Shown piece after piece: positions 46,855-63,237 of a stretch of DNA of 64,000 nucleotides. Position numbers and translations under genes: made by a program. Positions within the stretch are counted from its first letter, which is position 1. Every line of letters starts with the position of its first letter. This stretch comes from Parietaria judaica (lineage: Eukaryota > Streptophyta > Magnoliopsida > Rosales > Urticaceae). Location of the stretch: the NCBI GenBank assembly GCA_954871525.1, contig OX940861.1, forward strand, positions 33,617,201 to 33,681,200, written 5' to 3'. The notes under the pieces were generated by a model that was given only the letters and a program-made list of their open reading frames with translations, was not told the origin of the DNA and ran no database searches.

Positions 46855-47648
46855 TGTAGAGGGGGTTTTTCACCACCCTTTTCCAGTCACAAAGACAATC
46901 ATCAAATAATAAATAAAATGACAGCAAATGATGAGTATCTCTGTTTTATTATGATTTCCGAAATGAGCTCGGTTTTCTTCCGTTAAATAGCTGGACAGAT
47001 GAAGGATCATGAGCCTCAGATAATTCTTTTTCTGAGGCCTTTTTCTATTACAAGATCTCTTTTTCTTGCCTTTGCGGAGTCTTTTTTCTCTCCCTTTTGT
47101 TCGAATCACCAACCCCTCAAACTGAGGCTTATCTTGCCTTTTATAGAGTTTACAATACTTTCCCCTTCTATCCTTCCCGCCTTTTTCCTCTTTAATCATC
47201 ACTCTCTGACGTGATTTGAAGGCAGCGGGGTTTATCGTCACTTTATGTCACCTCCGAGCATGCTACCGTAATGGGTAGGTGCGCCGCATTAAATGCGCGT
47301 CTCGTCAGCCGTCATTCGGCTTTACAGGCCTCCGTCGCTGACGCTCTCATCGAGTGAGTAGGTCGGCTTCATTAAATGCACGTCTCTTCGGCTGTCACCG
47401 GGCTCTGCATAATCATCATGACGAAGTTCCTCGTCGAGTCGTGATGGGACGCTTCATCGCGACCCGCTTGCTCGCGTGGCTGCGTCCCCTTGCTGATGAA
47501 CCTCCTCGGGGTATTCCTCCTCGGGGATGTCATTCCTCGGGGATAACTCCCTCTTCGCTGGTGAACTTCCTCGCCTCCCTCATGTCGTTTATGGACAAAA
47601 TGACACGAGTTGTGTTGAGGATGGATTTGACCAAATCCGACCTTAACA
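46855..47648 (-). repeat. 5' LTR of Tat element 2
   Basis: The minus-strand TATA box CTATAAAAGGC (about 47137-47147) would start transcription near 47115 toward the F-box gene. It is followed on the right by the 5-bp target copy actat (47649-47653). Confidence 0.9.
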
Positions 47649-48085
47649 ACTATTATTATAAAAGGGCAACGAAACAAACCCTAAAGTGCAATATCAATTC
47701 ACGTCGCTTTCCAGGACCAATTTGTGAAACCCTAATCCAAATCTAGTTTTGTCCATACCACTTTGGGAAACCCTCATCCAAATCTTGTTATATCCGTAAC
47801 CCAAATCTATAATGTTTGAACTCAACCACCCAAGGCGTTCATGTTTGTCAACGCGCCCTCGTCTCTGTCATCATCGTAAACTTTATTTAAAGCATTTCTT
47901 TATTCTCATATTTTAAAAAAAATTAGCCAGATTCTAACTTCCTTGTTCATTTTTCTTCCGTATATCAGGGTACGACTTAAATGAGCCATTATGTTACCGA
48001 AAAAAATAGCTGCGACCCGTGAAGAACACTCGACATGCCCATCAGGCTCGCAGGGCGTCTTCGCCATCGGGCTCGCAGGGGCACT

Positions 48086-48146
48086 GACAGACACAAGCCA
48101 TTGAAATATGGACATTTTCTCCATATTTCAATGGCTTTTGTCTGTC
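48086..48146. repeat. 27-bp hairpin with 7-nt loop
   Basis: The arms 48086-48112 and 48120-48146 are complementary with one mismatch ('gacagacacaagccattgaa'... loop cattttc). Just upstream 'atc(a/g)ggctcgcaggg' is duplicated. The size resembles a small-RNA precursor stem or a nested palindromic insertion; nothing shows it is transcribed. Confidence 0.8.
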
Positions 48147-48469
48147 CTGCGTTTAATTTCCTCGTCTTGCTTTTTTCAACCAGCGAGGACTTGTAGAAAC
48201 CGGACTTGTTGCTACTCTTTTAACGGAGATGAATCTCGAGGAAGAGAGGTCTAGCCATCAATTCTTCACTGGATATTATAAGGTTTATCAGGCTCCCTTC
48301 TCCAGTTTTATACGAGTTGTTCCCTATATCATCCGGTCCATCAGGGAAGTACGAAACTTGTATGCTTCGAGGTTTTTTTTTTAATGTATTTGCATTTTTA
48401 TTGTTTAATAAAAAAAATTCCAAACAATACAAGTTGTATTCCTGTATTTGTATTCCAATTAAATTATTA

Positions 48470-49010
48470 CATACACAGCGGCAAGTATCGATTTATATAG
48501 CGTCAAGTATCTATTTACATAGCGGTAATCGTATTCTTAATACACAACGCGAATGATATTTATTAATTTTTGTATTATTTAATAAACAGTAATGCAAACA
48601 ATAACGGTAAGTATCTATTATATTGCGGCAAGTATCTATTCACATAACGGTATGTATGTATTTACATAGCGGTAATTGTCTATTTACATAGAGCTAAGAA
48701 TGTATTTACGCATCGGTAAATGTCTATTTACATTGCGGTAATCGTATTATTAATACACAACGCGAATGATATTTACTAATTTTGTATTCTTTAATAAGTA
48801 ATAATCCAAACAATAGCGGTAAGTATATATATCGGCAAGTATCTCTTCAGATAGCATTAAGCATGTACTTACATAGCGGTAAATATGTATTTACATAGCG
48901 GGAAGTATCTATTTACAACCCGAATGATAGTTACTAATTTTGTATTCTTTAATAAGCAAAAATAAAAAAAATATACAACTTGTTTGCGTAGCGGTCATTG
49001 TTCTAATAAC
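48470..49010. repeat. Degenerate 'agcggtaagtatctatttacat' tandem repeat
   Basis: Roughly 28-bp units with 'catagcggta' and 'tatctatttac' recur about fifteen times with many changes. A longer repeat period also shows: the block with 'cacaacgcgaatgatattta' appears at 48545 and 48765. The array lies 3' of the Ulp pseudogene within the MULE. Confidence 0.65.
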
Positions 49011-49017
49011 ATAGCGG

Positions 49018-52000
49018 TCATTTTTTTAATAAATTGTTTGCGTAAATTTCCGCGGCATATCTCATTCGTGCTCTCTTTACAAATTTGTCACTGAATAAGT
49101 TAAGCGGGTGGTTTACCATATCGAGCTCCATGAACTTCATGCAGAAGATCCCACAATCTCCGGTTCCTCCCGTTGGCGATCTATTTTGAAGGCAAGCCAC
49201 CCGCCTCCACGTCCGCTCTCTCCTTTTGAGATGATCAAAGTGATCAACGAATGTCAAAATCCAAGGTAGAAAGGTCTTCAAAGCACGCATGGCTTCATTT
49301 ATTTTCTTATCATAGGCGTATGTAATAGTGGAATCATACAGGACAAATTCCGCCTTCAATAAATCCGCCTTGCATGAAATCTAGAGCTGTAAGTCAAGGT
49401 TTATCGGGAAGTAGAGCCGCTCTTTTTGCATCCATTCGCGTTCGTAGTCCCTTCCATGAGTACTATTGAGCCATTGCATAGCGTGTATTACGATATTATC
49501 ATTGTTCATTAAATCCTTTGGTTCACCATCGAGAGCCCAACAATTAATGGTACGTATTCATGAACAACGAAGGGAGAACAACGATTTTATCCGAAGTCGG
49601 AATAGTCTCTAGAAGCTCAATCAGTCTTTTTTAGAGGCCTTCAATGATTTCGTCTAGGTGCTACAATTAATTGTAAATTTATTAAATGTTATAATAGAAA
49701 TAAATGATTAAATTATTAATGTAATCCTTGAAGACTGATTACCTCATCTTCAAGCCATTTGGATTGGGTCAAGAGGGTGTGCCACCACTTGTAGTCTCTA
49801 TTTTGCAACAACCCTCCCTTACCACCCGTTACGTCTTTATAGAACTTATTCCAAACACTCGTGAACTGATTGTAGATATCAACACGACATATATCAAGCG
49901 GGTCGAAGGCGAAAGCCATACTACGATTTCCCTGTGTGATCTGGAAGTAAACCGATATTGTTACTTATGCATACCGCTATTCATAGTATTTAAATCATTC
50001 CGCTATTCATAGTAAATAAATAATACCACTATTGTTAACTACGATAACCGCTATGTAAGATTTATTTTAAAATATTCGTACCGCTCTAGAACCGCCAAGT
50101 TTGACGATCGTGTTGGCCGCTTCATTCTCCTCATTAGGCTTCTTCTCCTCCTTTTCCTTTTCCTCCTCAATCTTCTACGCCTCCTCCTCCAGCTTCTTCT
50201 CATCCTTCATCCGCTTCCTCTCCTCCTCAATCTTCCGCGCCTCCTTCTCCAACTTCTCCTTCTCCTCCTTCATCCGCTTCCTCTCCTCCCTAATCTTCCG
50301 CGCCTCATCCTTCTCCTTCTCATTCTCCTCCTTCTTCCGCTTCCTCTCCTCCTCAATCTTCCGTGCCTCTTCCTTATTTTTCCGCTTCCTTTCCTCCTCA
50401 ATCTTCCGCGCCTCCTCCCCCTTCTTCCATTTCCTCTCCTTCTCAATATTCCGCGCTTCTTCCTCCTCCTCGATATCCTTCTTCTGCGCCTCTTCCTCTT
50501 CGACATTGTTTCCTTCTTCCACCTCTTACAACTTCCCTACTTTGTGTGCATAGTAAAATGGATCGGTATGATTCGACCTTTGCTCTGCTTCATTTTTCTC
50601 TCTCGTAACATCGGCATTATACATATCTTGGTACTGAGAGCCCAATACTTCGCTTAAGTTCAAATATTGATCAACGATGTATGCCTGCATTGTGCCGTCA
50701 CTCGTAGACACCAGTGACAATTGAGCAGCACCACCGTCTGTTTCTTGAACTGGACGTAATCCTTCTGATGAGCCCAGTTTGTCAATCGCCTCCTACTCCC
50801 GATCTAAAGGCACCCCCAGTCGCAAATATCGATATAAGCACCTTGCCGCTTTTGTTACTGCATCCTCCTCGTGGTCGAGAGGGGAATGTTCTCCCTGACC
50901 AAGAAACAATCTGGTGGAGTTGTGGTATAACCGACCTATCAAATCTACACAGTGCGATAAATTTTGTTGATCCGATGCCGAAGGAGGAGTGGTCGCCGTC
51001 TCATTTTCCCGTCGTTCAACCCTCTGCCGCTTGTTCGGGGTTTTGGACACCGAGACGGGAGCGGAGGAGTGGGTACTCTGTCTCTTTCTTGAGACTTGTG
51101 GTGGTGACGATCCATTATCGGACGTGCTCTGGCTCTCAACGTACCGTCGGTTTCGACGTGGGCGTCCAGAAGAAGATATAGGGCTCAGTTTCTCACCTCC
51201 GCGTTGTTGGGACTTGGAAACCAACTTCTTCTTTCTTGGAGGGGTGAAGGCGAATCACGTTGCCTCCCTTGTTTTCTTCTCGGTGTCGGTTTACGAGGAG
51301 GAGCATTCTCTTCCTCTCACGGCCGTTATTCCCGCGGAGGTGCCGGAGGTGGTGGCGTATGAATGATCCGCTCACCTCTCTCCAAGAAATCCACGAGCGT
51401 TTCAAAATACAAGTTTGGAGAATTTACACGCAGCGGGATAGATTGCGGGAAAGAGAATATTCTTTTGTTCGTGTAATATAATATTGGATATCATTAGCGC
51501 TAAAGTTGACTATCAATCCTGCCTTAGCGCTAAAGGTGACACTCATATCTGCTATACCGCTACAAACGACTATAACCGCTATGTTACCGCTATGATATCA
51601 TGGCATGCAATGTGTAGAGCAACTGACCTCTAGAGAACTTTTCTTTATAACGGGGGTGATATCTTCGAACTCCTTATGCTTTGTCGCGATTGGCCTAGTG
51701 GTCCATATGCACATACGAGGTGCGCCGCCGCAGGCGCTTCTCGAGGGTTAGCTAAGTACGTTGCCATCGCCGGCAAACACTCAATACGCCAAAAACTGCA
51801 TGAAGTTTGAATGTTAATTTGAATTATGTGTAACAACCATTTATGCGATGAAAATAAATAGATTCAAACACTTTACATATACTTGTATCGGGTGAACGAA
51901 CCCCAGAAGGATCATATCTACACAATTTAGTTTTTTCATGATGACAAAAAAATACTTATCCACCAGTTCCTTCGATAGCTTATGATGAAGCTGCTTCATT

Positions 52001-52641
52001 GCGTACTCGAAGGATACTGTCCCCCAAGGATAGCCAACGAAGAAATCAATGTCTTCTACCATTGCAAGCAGATTATCATCCGGCATCTGCGTCGGTCTAT
52101 CCTTGAAACAGATCACTCCGAAGAAGATGCACACGCAGGCCAAATGCTTCTTATCATCGCTGCCCTATGGTTTTTTGTGAATATCCTTTAGTCGATCCTG
52201 AATATTCGTGACAGTAATCTGCTTCTTCTCCGAAGGCCATAAACGCTTTTTGAAATCATTGTAGAACGCTCGTGACTGATCCTCGTTTTGAGATAACCTT
52301 GGCACCGCGTGGCAAAGCAGCCCAGTGATGATGGTGAATTCCCGAATGTTGTATCGCAGTGGGACGTTGTTTACCAAGAACCAAAACTCACATGCGTCCC
52401 TTTGTTCTGTCGTCATTCTCACCATCGAACTCCACAATAATTGGGAAACATGCTCGTAGTGTGTCAGGACATCTAATAGATGACCAAATTGTGTGTCCCA
52501 GAACCACTGAAGCTCATCCTCATCTAGTGCTCCTTTAATGATAGTCGTCACTGTGTCGAATTGAGTTTGCCTGGTGGTAAACTTGTTTTTGTAGTGTTCA
52601 TTTTCCTGCAACTTAGTATGTAAAACTAACGGCTGCTGCAA
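49018..52641 (-). pseudogene. DUF1985/Ulp1-like cysteine protease gene of the MULE
   Basis: Reading leftward, 52641-52165 encodes a DUF1985-type domain ('FGHLLDVLTHYEHVSQLLW', 'FWFLVNNVPLRYNIREFTII', 'TGLLC'). An in-frame TAG at 52165-52167 interrupts it before 'DNLLAMVEDIDFFVGYPWGT' (to 51841). Then come a Ser/Arg-rich segment (51224-50793), a charged coiled coil built from 'EARKIEEERKRK' units (50522-50175) and the C48 protease end (49359-49018), including 'FVLYDS' and the catalytic Cys motif 'TGDCGIFCMKFMELD'. In the segment before 'FVLYDS' ('YFPINLDLQL') the expected catalytic His-Trp is not seen and a stop occurs. Probably several introns. Such proteases cleave SUMO-type conjugates in their active forms. 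Confidence 0.72.
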
Positions 52642-53310
52642 ATCGAATCAAGAATAAGATATTAAATCAAATCGAATCAAGAATAAACCGGTATAACTAG
52701 CGGTAGTTACCCAAAACATAGCGGTATGGCTAGCGGTAGTTTACCAAACCATACCGGGAGTCGTCAAATCTTACTACATCCATCATCTCAGTATTCCTTT
52801 AAACCTTAAACTAGACCAAACCCTAAAATCAATGTACACTATGTAAACCCTAACATCGATACAAGTTCAAAATTCAAACAGTACCAGAAACATCGAAAAG
52901 TTTAAAAATAGTCATTTGCCTCCATTGAAGATGCTTAGTATATGCCGGAGAACAACAGAAGACGATGATCGGTTCCGAAATATGCTTCTTGTTTCTTGGT
53001 TGCACGTCTCGAACGGAAGAAGAAGATGGTCGTTTATGCACCAGTCGGAAGGAAAGACAAGAGAGGCACGAAAGTATGCCGTCGGTTATTGGAAGGAGGT
53101 TGGAGGATGAATCGTTGATGACGGTGGAAGGATCAAAGAGGGTCGGTTTTGGAGGGAAAACAAGGGAAAGCCGAAGAGGTAGGTGTGAGAGAAAATAAGA
53201 AATAATATTATAAAATCTTACTGTATCAACCGCCCCAAAGGGTAAATTCAAGATTTCGTTAAATACAGTGTAAACCAAAAGGGCAAAATCGCCATTCCAA
53301 ATTTTTTACA
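52642..53310 (-). other. 5' region of the Ulp pseudogene / MULE right end
   Basis: 52680-52760 has more 'tagcggta' motifs. 52874-53278 is a 134-codon minus frame without a known domain; its start region resembles the pyrimidine-rich leader at the left end of the MULE. It may be a first exon or terminal repeat. Confidence 0.4.
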
Positions 53311-53931
53311 TTTAAAAATAATGCGAAAAGTAAATAAGAGATTTAAAAATAAATGTTAAAGAAATTGCTGGTTATAACGAGGATATGCAGCGAAACGACA
53401 TCTCAGAAAAAAGTTTTTTCGCTAATTCTTTCTAAAAATAAAAGTTGTTTGACTGCGTCCCGTTGAGAACGGGACGCGTGGCTGCAGCTGGTGGCTTCGT
53501 TCGCCACGTCCAATAGCGTGCTCTTATTTTGGACGTGGGCCTGCTTGATTTGGAGCTGATGAGACATTGATAAGATTATATGAGATATTTAGTTGAAAGA
53601 AGAAAACTTCTACTTGTATAAGAGGCATGTTTCTTGCATTCCACAGATATTCGAATTTATACGTGTTGATATGATTTGATATTGAATACATATGTAATTA
53701 TTACACTCTAAAAGATCAACTAACTTATTTTGTATTCTACCTCAAAACAGAGATTTTCCATTAATAAAACTTTTCTTAGTTTGAATTAATCATGTTTTCA
53801 ATATTATTATCATTATTTTGCGTTAAATTATTATCAATATTATTTATGAAATTGTTGGCATCTTAGGTAATATTACCAAAGTTATGGACTAACATGTTGC
53901 AATTATCTATTATTGCTTACCATTCCAACGG
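53311..53931. other. Upstream region of the terpene synthase gene
   Basis: A perfect 10-bp hairpin (gcgtcccgtt/aacgggacgc, about 53454-53476) and paired 'ccacgtcc' and 'ggacgtgg' motifs (53505-53547) lie about 400-480 bp before the TATA box. The CACGT cores are G-box-like. The rest is AT-rich, and no coding signal was seen. Confidence 0.4.
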
Positions 53932-53940
53932 CTATATAAA
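53932..53940 (+). promoter_or_regulatory. Likely TATA box of the terpene synthase gene
   Basis: CTATATAAA within 'aacggctatataaactctg'. Transcription would start near 53965. A good donor (TCTTCAG|GTAACA, 54051-54052) and the ATG at 54537 imply an intron in the 5' leader ending shortly before the ATG; the acceptor is unclear, perhaps 'atttgaag' near 54521. Confidence 0.5.
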
Positions 53941-54536
53941 CTCTGAACTTCAAGTTATAAACTACCAAATAAAAGAAGAGAAACATAGTCTTCACTCTTC
54001 AGGAATTTGTTGGTCTTTCAGAGCTAGCAATTATAACTTCAGTCTTCAGGTAACATGTTCGTCTATTGTTTATCAAATACTTAACCTATACTAATGAATT
54101 ATATTTCATACACCATGAATTTCTATTCTAGATAATTAAACTAAATATATTTCATACGTAGATCGAGTTACTAATATATTAGTTTCCTTATCATAGTTAA
54201 ATTGCAGATGGGGATATTCTAAGGTTAATTTACTAATAAATATGTTATAATTAATAGGTACATACTTATTAGTAAACTATATGTTATAATCATAGTTTAC
54301 TAATAAGTATTGAATTAATATTATGCATGTATTTTCGTCTCTGTTTTTATTGATCTAGATGGGTCCTCATAATTGACTGAATATTCTGTTTTTGATTATT
54401 CCAATACTAAAAAAACTCTAACTTATCATGTTTTATCTATTAATGTTATATGATACATATTTATATCTAATTATACGAAGATTGTAGATTTTGCTAAACA
54501 AAAATTCAACTGACATTTGAAGGGTCTCAAAGTACT

Positions 54537-59725
<5,189 letters not shown>

Positions 59726-59860
59726 CAATCTATATATAGTATATAATATATATTTATATATATATTATATATATATAGATAGATGAATGAGGGTAAGAAA
59801 ATGAATGATTGCCTAATTAATATGTCTTAGTGATTGTATCTGTTCGAGCCATATAGTTAG

Positions 59861-59866
59861 AATAAA
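59861..59866 (+). promoter_or_regulatory. Poly(A) signal of the terpene synthase gene
   Basis: AATAAA lies 136 nt after the stop codon and is followed by T/G-rich DNA, a plausible polyadenylation region. Between stop and signal are (TA)-rich repeats. Confidence 0.5.
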
Positions 59867-60020
59867 GTCTCGAGCTACATAAAGTTTATGTTGTATTCTT
59901 ATGTGATACTGTGTAATGCATAAATACCGAGTAACTATCTCGATTATTTTCTAAACTGGTCATCAAATGCAAAACTAGAGATCAAATTCATATAAATATA
60001 AAACATAAGTATTTTTTTAC

Positions 60021-60027
<7 letters not shown>

Positions 60028-60087
<60 letters not shown>
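60028..60087. repeat. (TG)n(TA)n(AAT)n compound microsatellite
   Basis: 'gtgtgtgtgtatatatat' is followed by about eleven AAT units. There is no gene signal between the terpene synthase and 60165. Confidence 0.9.
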
Positions 60088-60089
<2 letters not shown>

Positions 60090-60164
60090 GAGGAAATAGC
60101 AAGTGACATGTGGTAAAAGTATTTGGAATTCAAGTTTTTAAGAATTATAAGACTTCTTTTATGT

Positions 60165-60977
60165 CATGTGTAATCCGCATTTTTTGGATTATATACGATA
60201 TGGCCCCCTATAGCAAAGTCAAGGCCCACTAGCGAATTCAAAGCCCATAAACCCATTTTTGCGACGCCCGGATCCAGAGAAGTCAAGAAGACAAGGCCCA
60301 AGACCGAAGCCCACATTCGAGAAGACAAGTCAGACGACCTGGAAAAGCTACCATATAGCTTCAGAAGATTCGCCAACTAGGGAGCAAGACGACGAAGACC
60401 CACCGAGATTCGCCAACTAGGGAGCAAACCTTCGGTAACCCGACGAGGCCCTTGACGAGATTTGCTAACCAGGGAGTTCCTCGTTACTTTTTCCGACATG
60501 CCCCTCGTCGGTGGCAAGCCCCTTTGCCCGCGAAGAAGCCCTCGATAAGGAAGTTATCCCTCCCCGAGGACCCCGAAAGAGCAACATCTCTCAACAATTA
60601 CATGTGACAAGACAAATAAAACTTACCAAGATCCTCATAACATCCCCAGGACTTTATTCCCAAGCTCGCGCAAACACTACTGACGAACCACGAAGCAACC
60701 GGCGACCCCCACGCCAAGCATAGTCCGGGTACAAGCCCTTTTGCAGGCAACCCTAGGTGCATTTTTTAGAAAATTAATGGGATTAAATCATCCATTGATT
60801 TCCCCAAATAAAGAATAATTTGTGCCCCCTTTTTACCTATAAATAGGTTGACTCTCCTCCTCCTTTTACACATACTTTCTCTCATAGATTATCCTTTAGA
60901 CAAAGAGTTTCTCTATCTGGACTTCGAGATTGCTCCCTGTCAAGCCCAAAATACGATTTTCCTGCTCTCACCATGGC
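60165..60977 (+). mobile_element. Partial Tat-like LTR, plus strand
   Basis: The region has 'caaagtcaaggcccac', 'aagcccataaaccca' and 'aaggcccaagaccgaagccc', echoing the start of the Tat element 1 LTR (read on minus: GGGCCC..., 'aagtcaaggctca', 'caagcccatctgg'). CCTATAAATAGG at 60837-60848 is its TATA box. 'agattcgccaactagggagc' is duplicated at about 60366 and 60407. The downstream end is cut off by the next LTR. Confidence 0.5.
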
Positions 60978-61938
60978 TGTAATACCCGAAATTAAGACAC
61001 GATGAATTGTGACGTTACCTATGCAAAACGGAAGATATCCATTTATCTTTTCTATTATTGTCTTATGGAAGTCCACTAATGTTTGTTATATCATTAAGTG
61101 GGAAGATTTATGTATGTGTCACGACAATAATATTATGTGTATATCAATTAGTATGAAGGTTTATGTACGATTGATACGTTTCGTATGATCGTTACTTGTA
61201 TGTGATTGTATGCATGTGATATTGTTTATTTAAGCACGACGAGAATGTTCATATGATATGAAAATGATACGTACATCTTTACGATAAATATATATATATA
61301 TGTAAATATATGATTTTATAAGAAATGTTTTTAAAAGCCTCGTATCAGAGACGATTAATGTCTCATTACGATATGTTATGATACCACAGGAATGATTCGG
61401 TTTGGGTAGCTCCCCCGATCTCCCGTTGGTTGCGCGCAAATGTACGTACGCAGGGCCCAAACTTATGTTATGAATATGTATACAAATATTATGATATGTG
61501 TGAGCTATGTTTATGTATTTTTTTATCTTATGTTGTACAAAATGTTACAACATAAGATAGATATATGATTTCTAAGTTATTTATTCTATTATGAGTAATA
61601 TTAGCTTGTACGTATTGGGCGTTAGCTCATTATAGTTGTGATGTAGATTCACGAAAAAAACCAAGTGGGAGTTAGGCCTGGATGGAGCGGAACAATCAAC
61701 GTGGCATATACAGTGCATAAATATAAGTATTGTATTAACGATAGTTTGCCTTTTTTCCTTAACTTGTTCGTTATGTTTAATGAATCTTTATGAGGTTTAG
61801 TTTTAAGCAAGTTATAAGGTATTTCTTATTATAAAAGAAAAAAAAAATCTGATTACAAGTTTAGAAACTTTTTCGTAAACAAGAGATTTTGAAAACTTTA
61901 GGTATAATACGTAGAGACCAAAAAAGTGGGTCGTTACA
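60978..61938 (+). repeat. 5' LTR of a Ty3/gypsy element
   Basis: It starts TGTAATACCCGAAATT and ends GGGTCGTTACA, a form seen in plant chromovirus-type gypsy LTRs. TTGGTATCAGATCGG at 61941-61955 is the primer site (close to initiator tRNA-Met). At 961 bp it is complete at both ends as read, but the matching LTR lies outside the window. Confidence 0.75.
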
Positions 61939-62141
61939 AGTTGGTATCAGATCGGTTCACCTATCCCCACAGTATATGCATGCCATGTTGGTCCCGACTC
62001 CCGAGAAATTCTGTTGGTAAGCTTATTTTCTTGAAACTTAATTAAGTTAGGTTTAGGCAGAGAATAATTAACAGAGAATTTTCGGTGGCTAACGTGCGTG
62101 TTAAGGAGAGTCGATCACCACCCTGAGATGTCGAGGTTGAT

Positions 62142-62943
62142 GTGGTCAATCATAGGCCCATCTTAAACAGAAGAGATGCTATATTTGCTTTCAGACGGAA
62201 GAGTTGGTATCATGGATCAAAAGGTTCTAAGATTGAAGACTTCATCCTTGAGGTTGAAGGATTGCTTGGAGGTCTTAATGTCGAGGAATCTATGTTCGTC
62301 GAGTTAGTGGTACTACAGCTCAAGGTTGTTGCATTGACGTAGTGGAAATCACTCGATTGGAATGTCAAGGATACCCCCTGGCGCTATTTTAAGGAATAAC
62401 TTGTTGAGAGGTTCAATCATGGCACCCCCGTTGCCTTATTTTACGAAAGAAACGAGGAATGGTCTTATAGACCAGGCTAAAACATGATTGAGTATAAGAA
62501 CCGTTTCCACTCAAAACTCATGGATGATTGCCTATTTATCCTCGGTTCTAAGTTCTGGAAGGAGAAGTTTATAGGTCGCAGCCACACTACATCAAAGCTC
62601 AGATGCATAGCTCTCTCGATGATTATATGAACTGCATTTTGTATACAAGGCGTCATAAATGCGGAAGTGGCACACAATTACTACGGATATCTGATATCTT
62701 TACCTTAGGCGCACGCTCATACAGCAGTAGACATGGAGATGGTTGATGTGGATCTTCCCGAGAACCGTGTAGAGGTGAATCTGGTAAGGGGATCGAGAGC
62801 TAGCCATGGCGTAGTTGAAGATGGTCATGAAGAAGAAGAAGAAGAAGAAGAAGAAGAAGAAGAAGAAGAAGAAGAAGAAGAAGAAGAAGAAGAAGAAGAA
62901 GAAGAAGAAGAAGAAGAAGAACACCGACTACAACCCAGGCACT
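62142..62943 (+). pseudogene. Gypsy gag remnant (first)
   Basis: Reads 'SKIEDFILEVEGLLGGLNVE', then a stop at 62340, 'WKSLDWNVKDTPWRYFKE', 'LVERFNHGTPVALFYER' and 'KLMDDCLFILGSKFWKE', the pattern of Retrotrans_gag proteins. Stops and frame changes interrupt it. It ends in a poly-Glu tract coded by the GAA repeat. 62944-63237 is AT-rich, without genes. Confidence 0.65.
62828..62921. repeat. (GAA)n microsatellite, about 31 units
   Basis: Uninterrupted GAA/AAG repeat of about 94 bp, in the frame of the gag remnant as poly-glutamate. Confidence 0.97.
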
Positions 62944-63237
62944 GACGTTTGAGATAGTTGTACGATTTTTAGGATTTTTTTATGTTGCATGAGATATTAG
63001 GATATCTCCTTTTTACGTATGTCACGATGAGAAACTACATTTTCCCTATTTGTATATCTAGGAGACGTTAGATTTATTCTACTTTTATGTATCGGCGTGA
63101 TATTTTGAATGAACGATGTATGTTATGAATTATTTCCAAGAAGTGAATCTCTTGGGAATATTAGCATGGACTTCTTATTTCAGATTCATGTTTCTGTTAG
63201 AAGAAATAATGGCGTCTAAATAAAATTATTTTAGACG

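Larger units (their letters stand above)
38256..47648 (-). mobile_element. Young Tat-type retrotransposon with captured F-box gene (element 2)
   Basis: The 794-bp LTRs (38256-39049 and 46855-47648) run TGTAGAGGGG...CCTTAACA and differ at about seven positions by eye. On minus, the primer site TGGCGCCCACCGTGGGGC lies next to the 46855 LTR and the purine tract AATGGGGGACTAAC next to the 39049 end. The flanks are attat and actat, a 5-bp duplication with one mismatch. No gag, protease, RT or integrase domain is present in the 7.8-kb interior. Its contents are an F-box gene in the gag position (same strand), two minisatellites, and an antisense multi-exon gene. Confidence 0.92.
32200..53310. mobile_element. 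Mutator-like element of Kaonashi type (mudrA plus Ulp gene), split by Tat element 2
   Basis: A mudrA-like pseudogene points inward from the left and a DUF1985/Ulp1-protease pseudogene points inward from the right. The intervening DNA on both sides of Tat element 2 shares the motif 'agcggta/taccgct' in satellite-like repeats, arguing for one parent element of about 11.7 kb without the insert. Plant MULEs carrying Ulp1-like genes (Kaonashi) are described. Both ends contain a similar pyrimidine-rich leader with 'aatattatttct' (32338-32350; 53190-53215 in reverse), consistent with diverged long inverted ends. Exact termini and target duplication were not found, so the limits are approximate. Confidence 0.55.

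Noticed and set aside
50101..50553. Ser/Phe-rich plus frame of 150 codons
   Set aside because: Reverse strand of the 45-bp-type coiled-coil repeat of the Ulp pseudogene.
53894..54053. A possible first exon of the terpene synthase encoding a transit peptide (MLQLSIIAYH...)
   Set aside because: Its ATG lies before the TATA box at 53932, and joining its donor to the next exon at the best acceptor gives the wrong phase and a stop. Treated as 5' leader.
62700..62924. Poly-phenylalanine frame on minus
   Set aside because: Simply the reverse strand of the GAA microsatellite.
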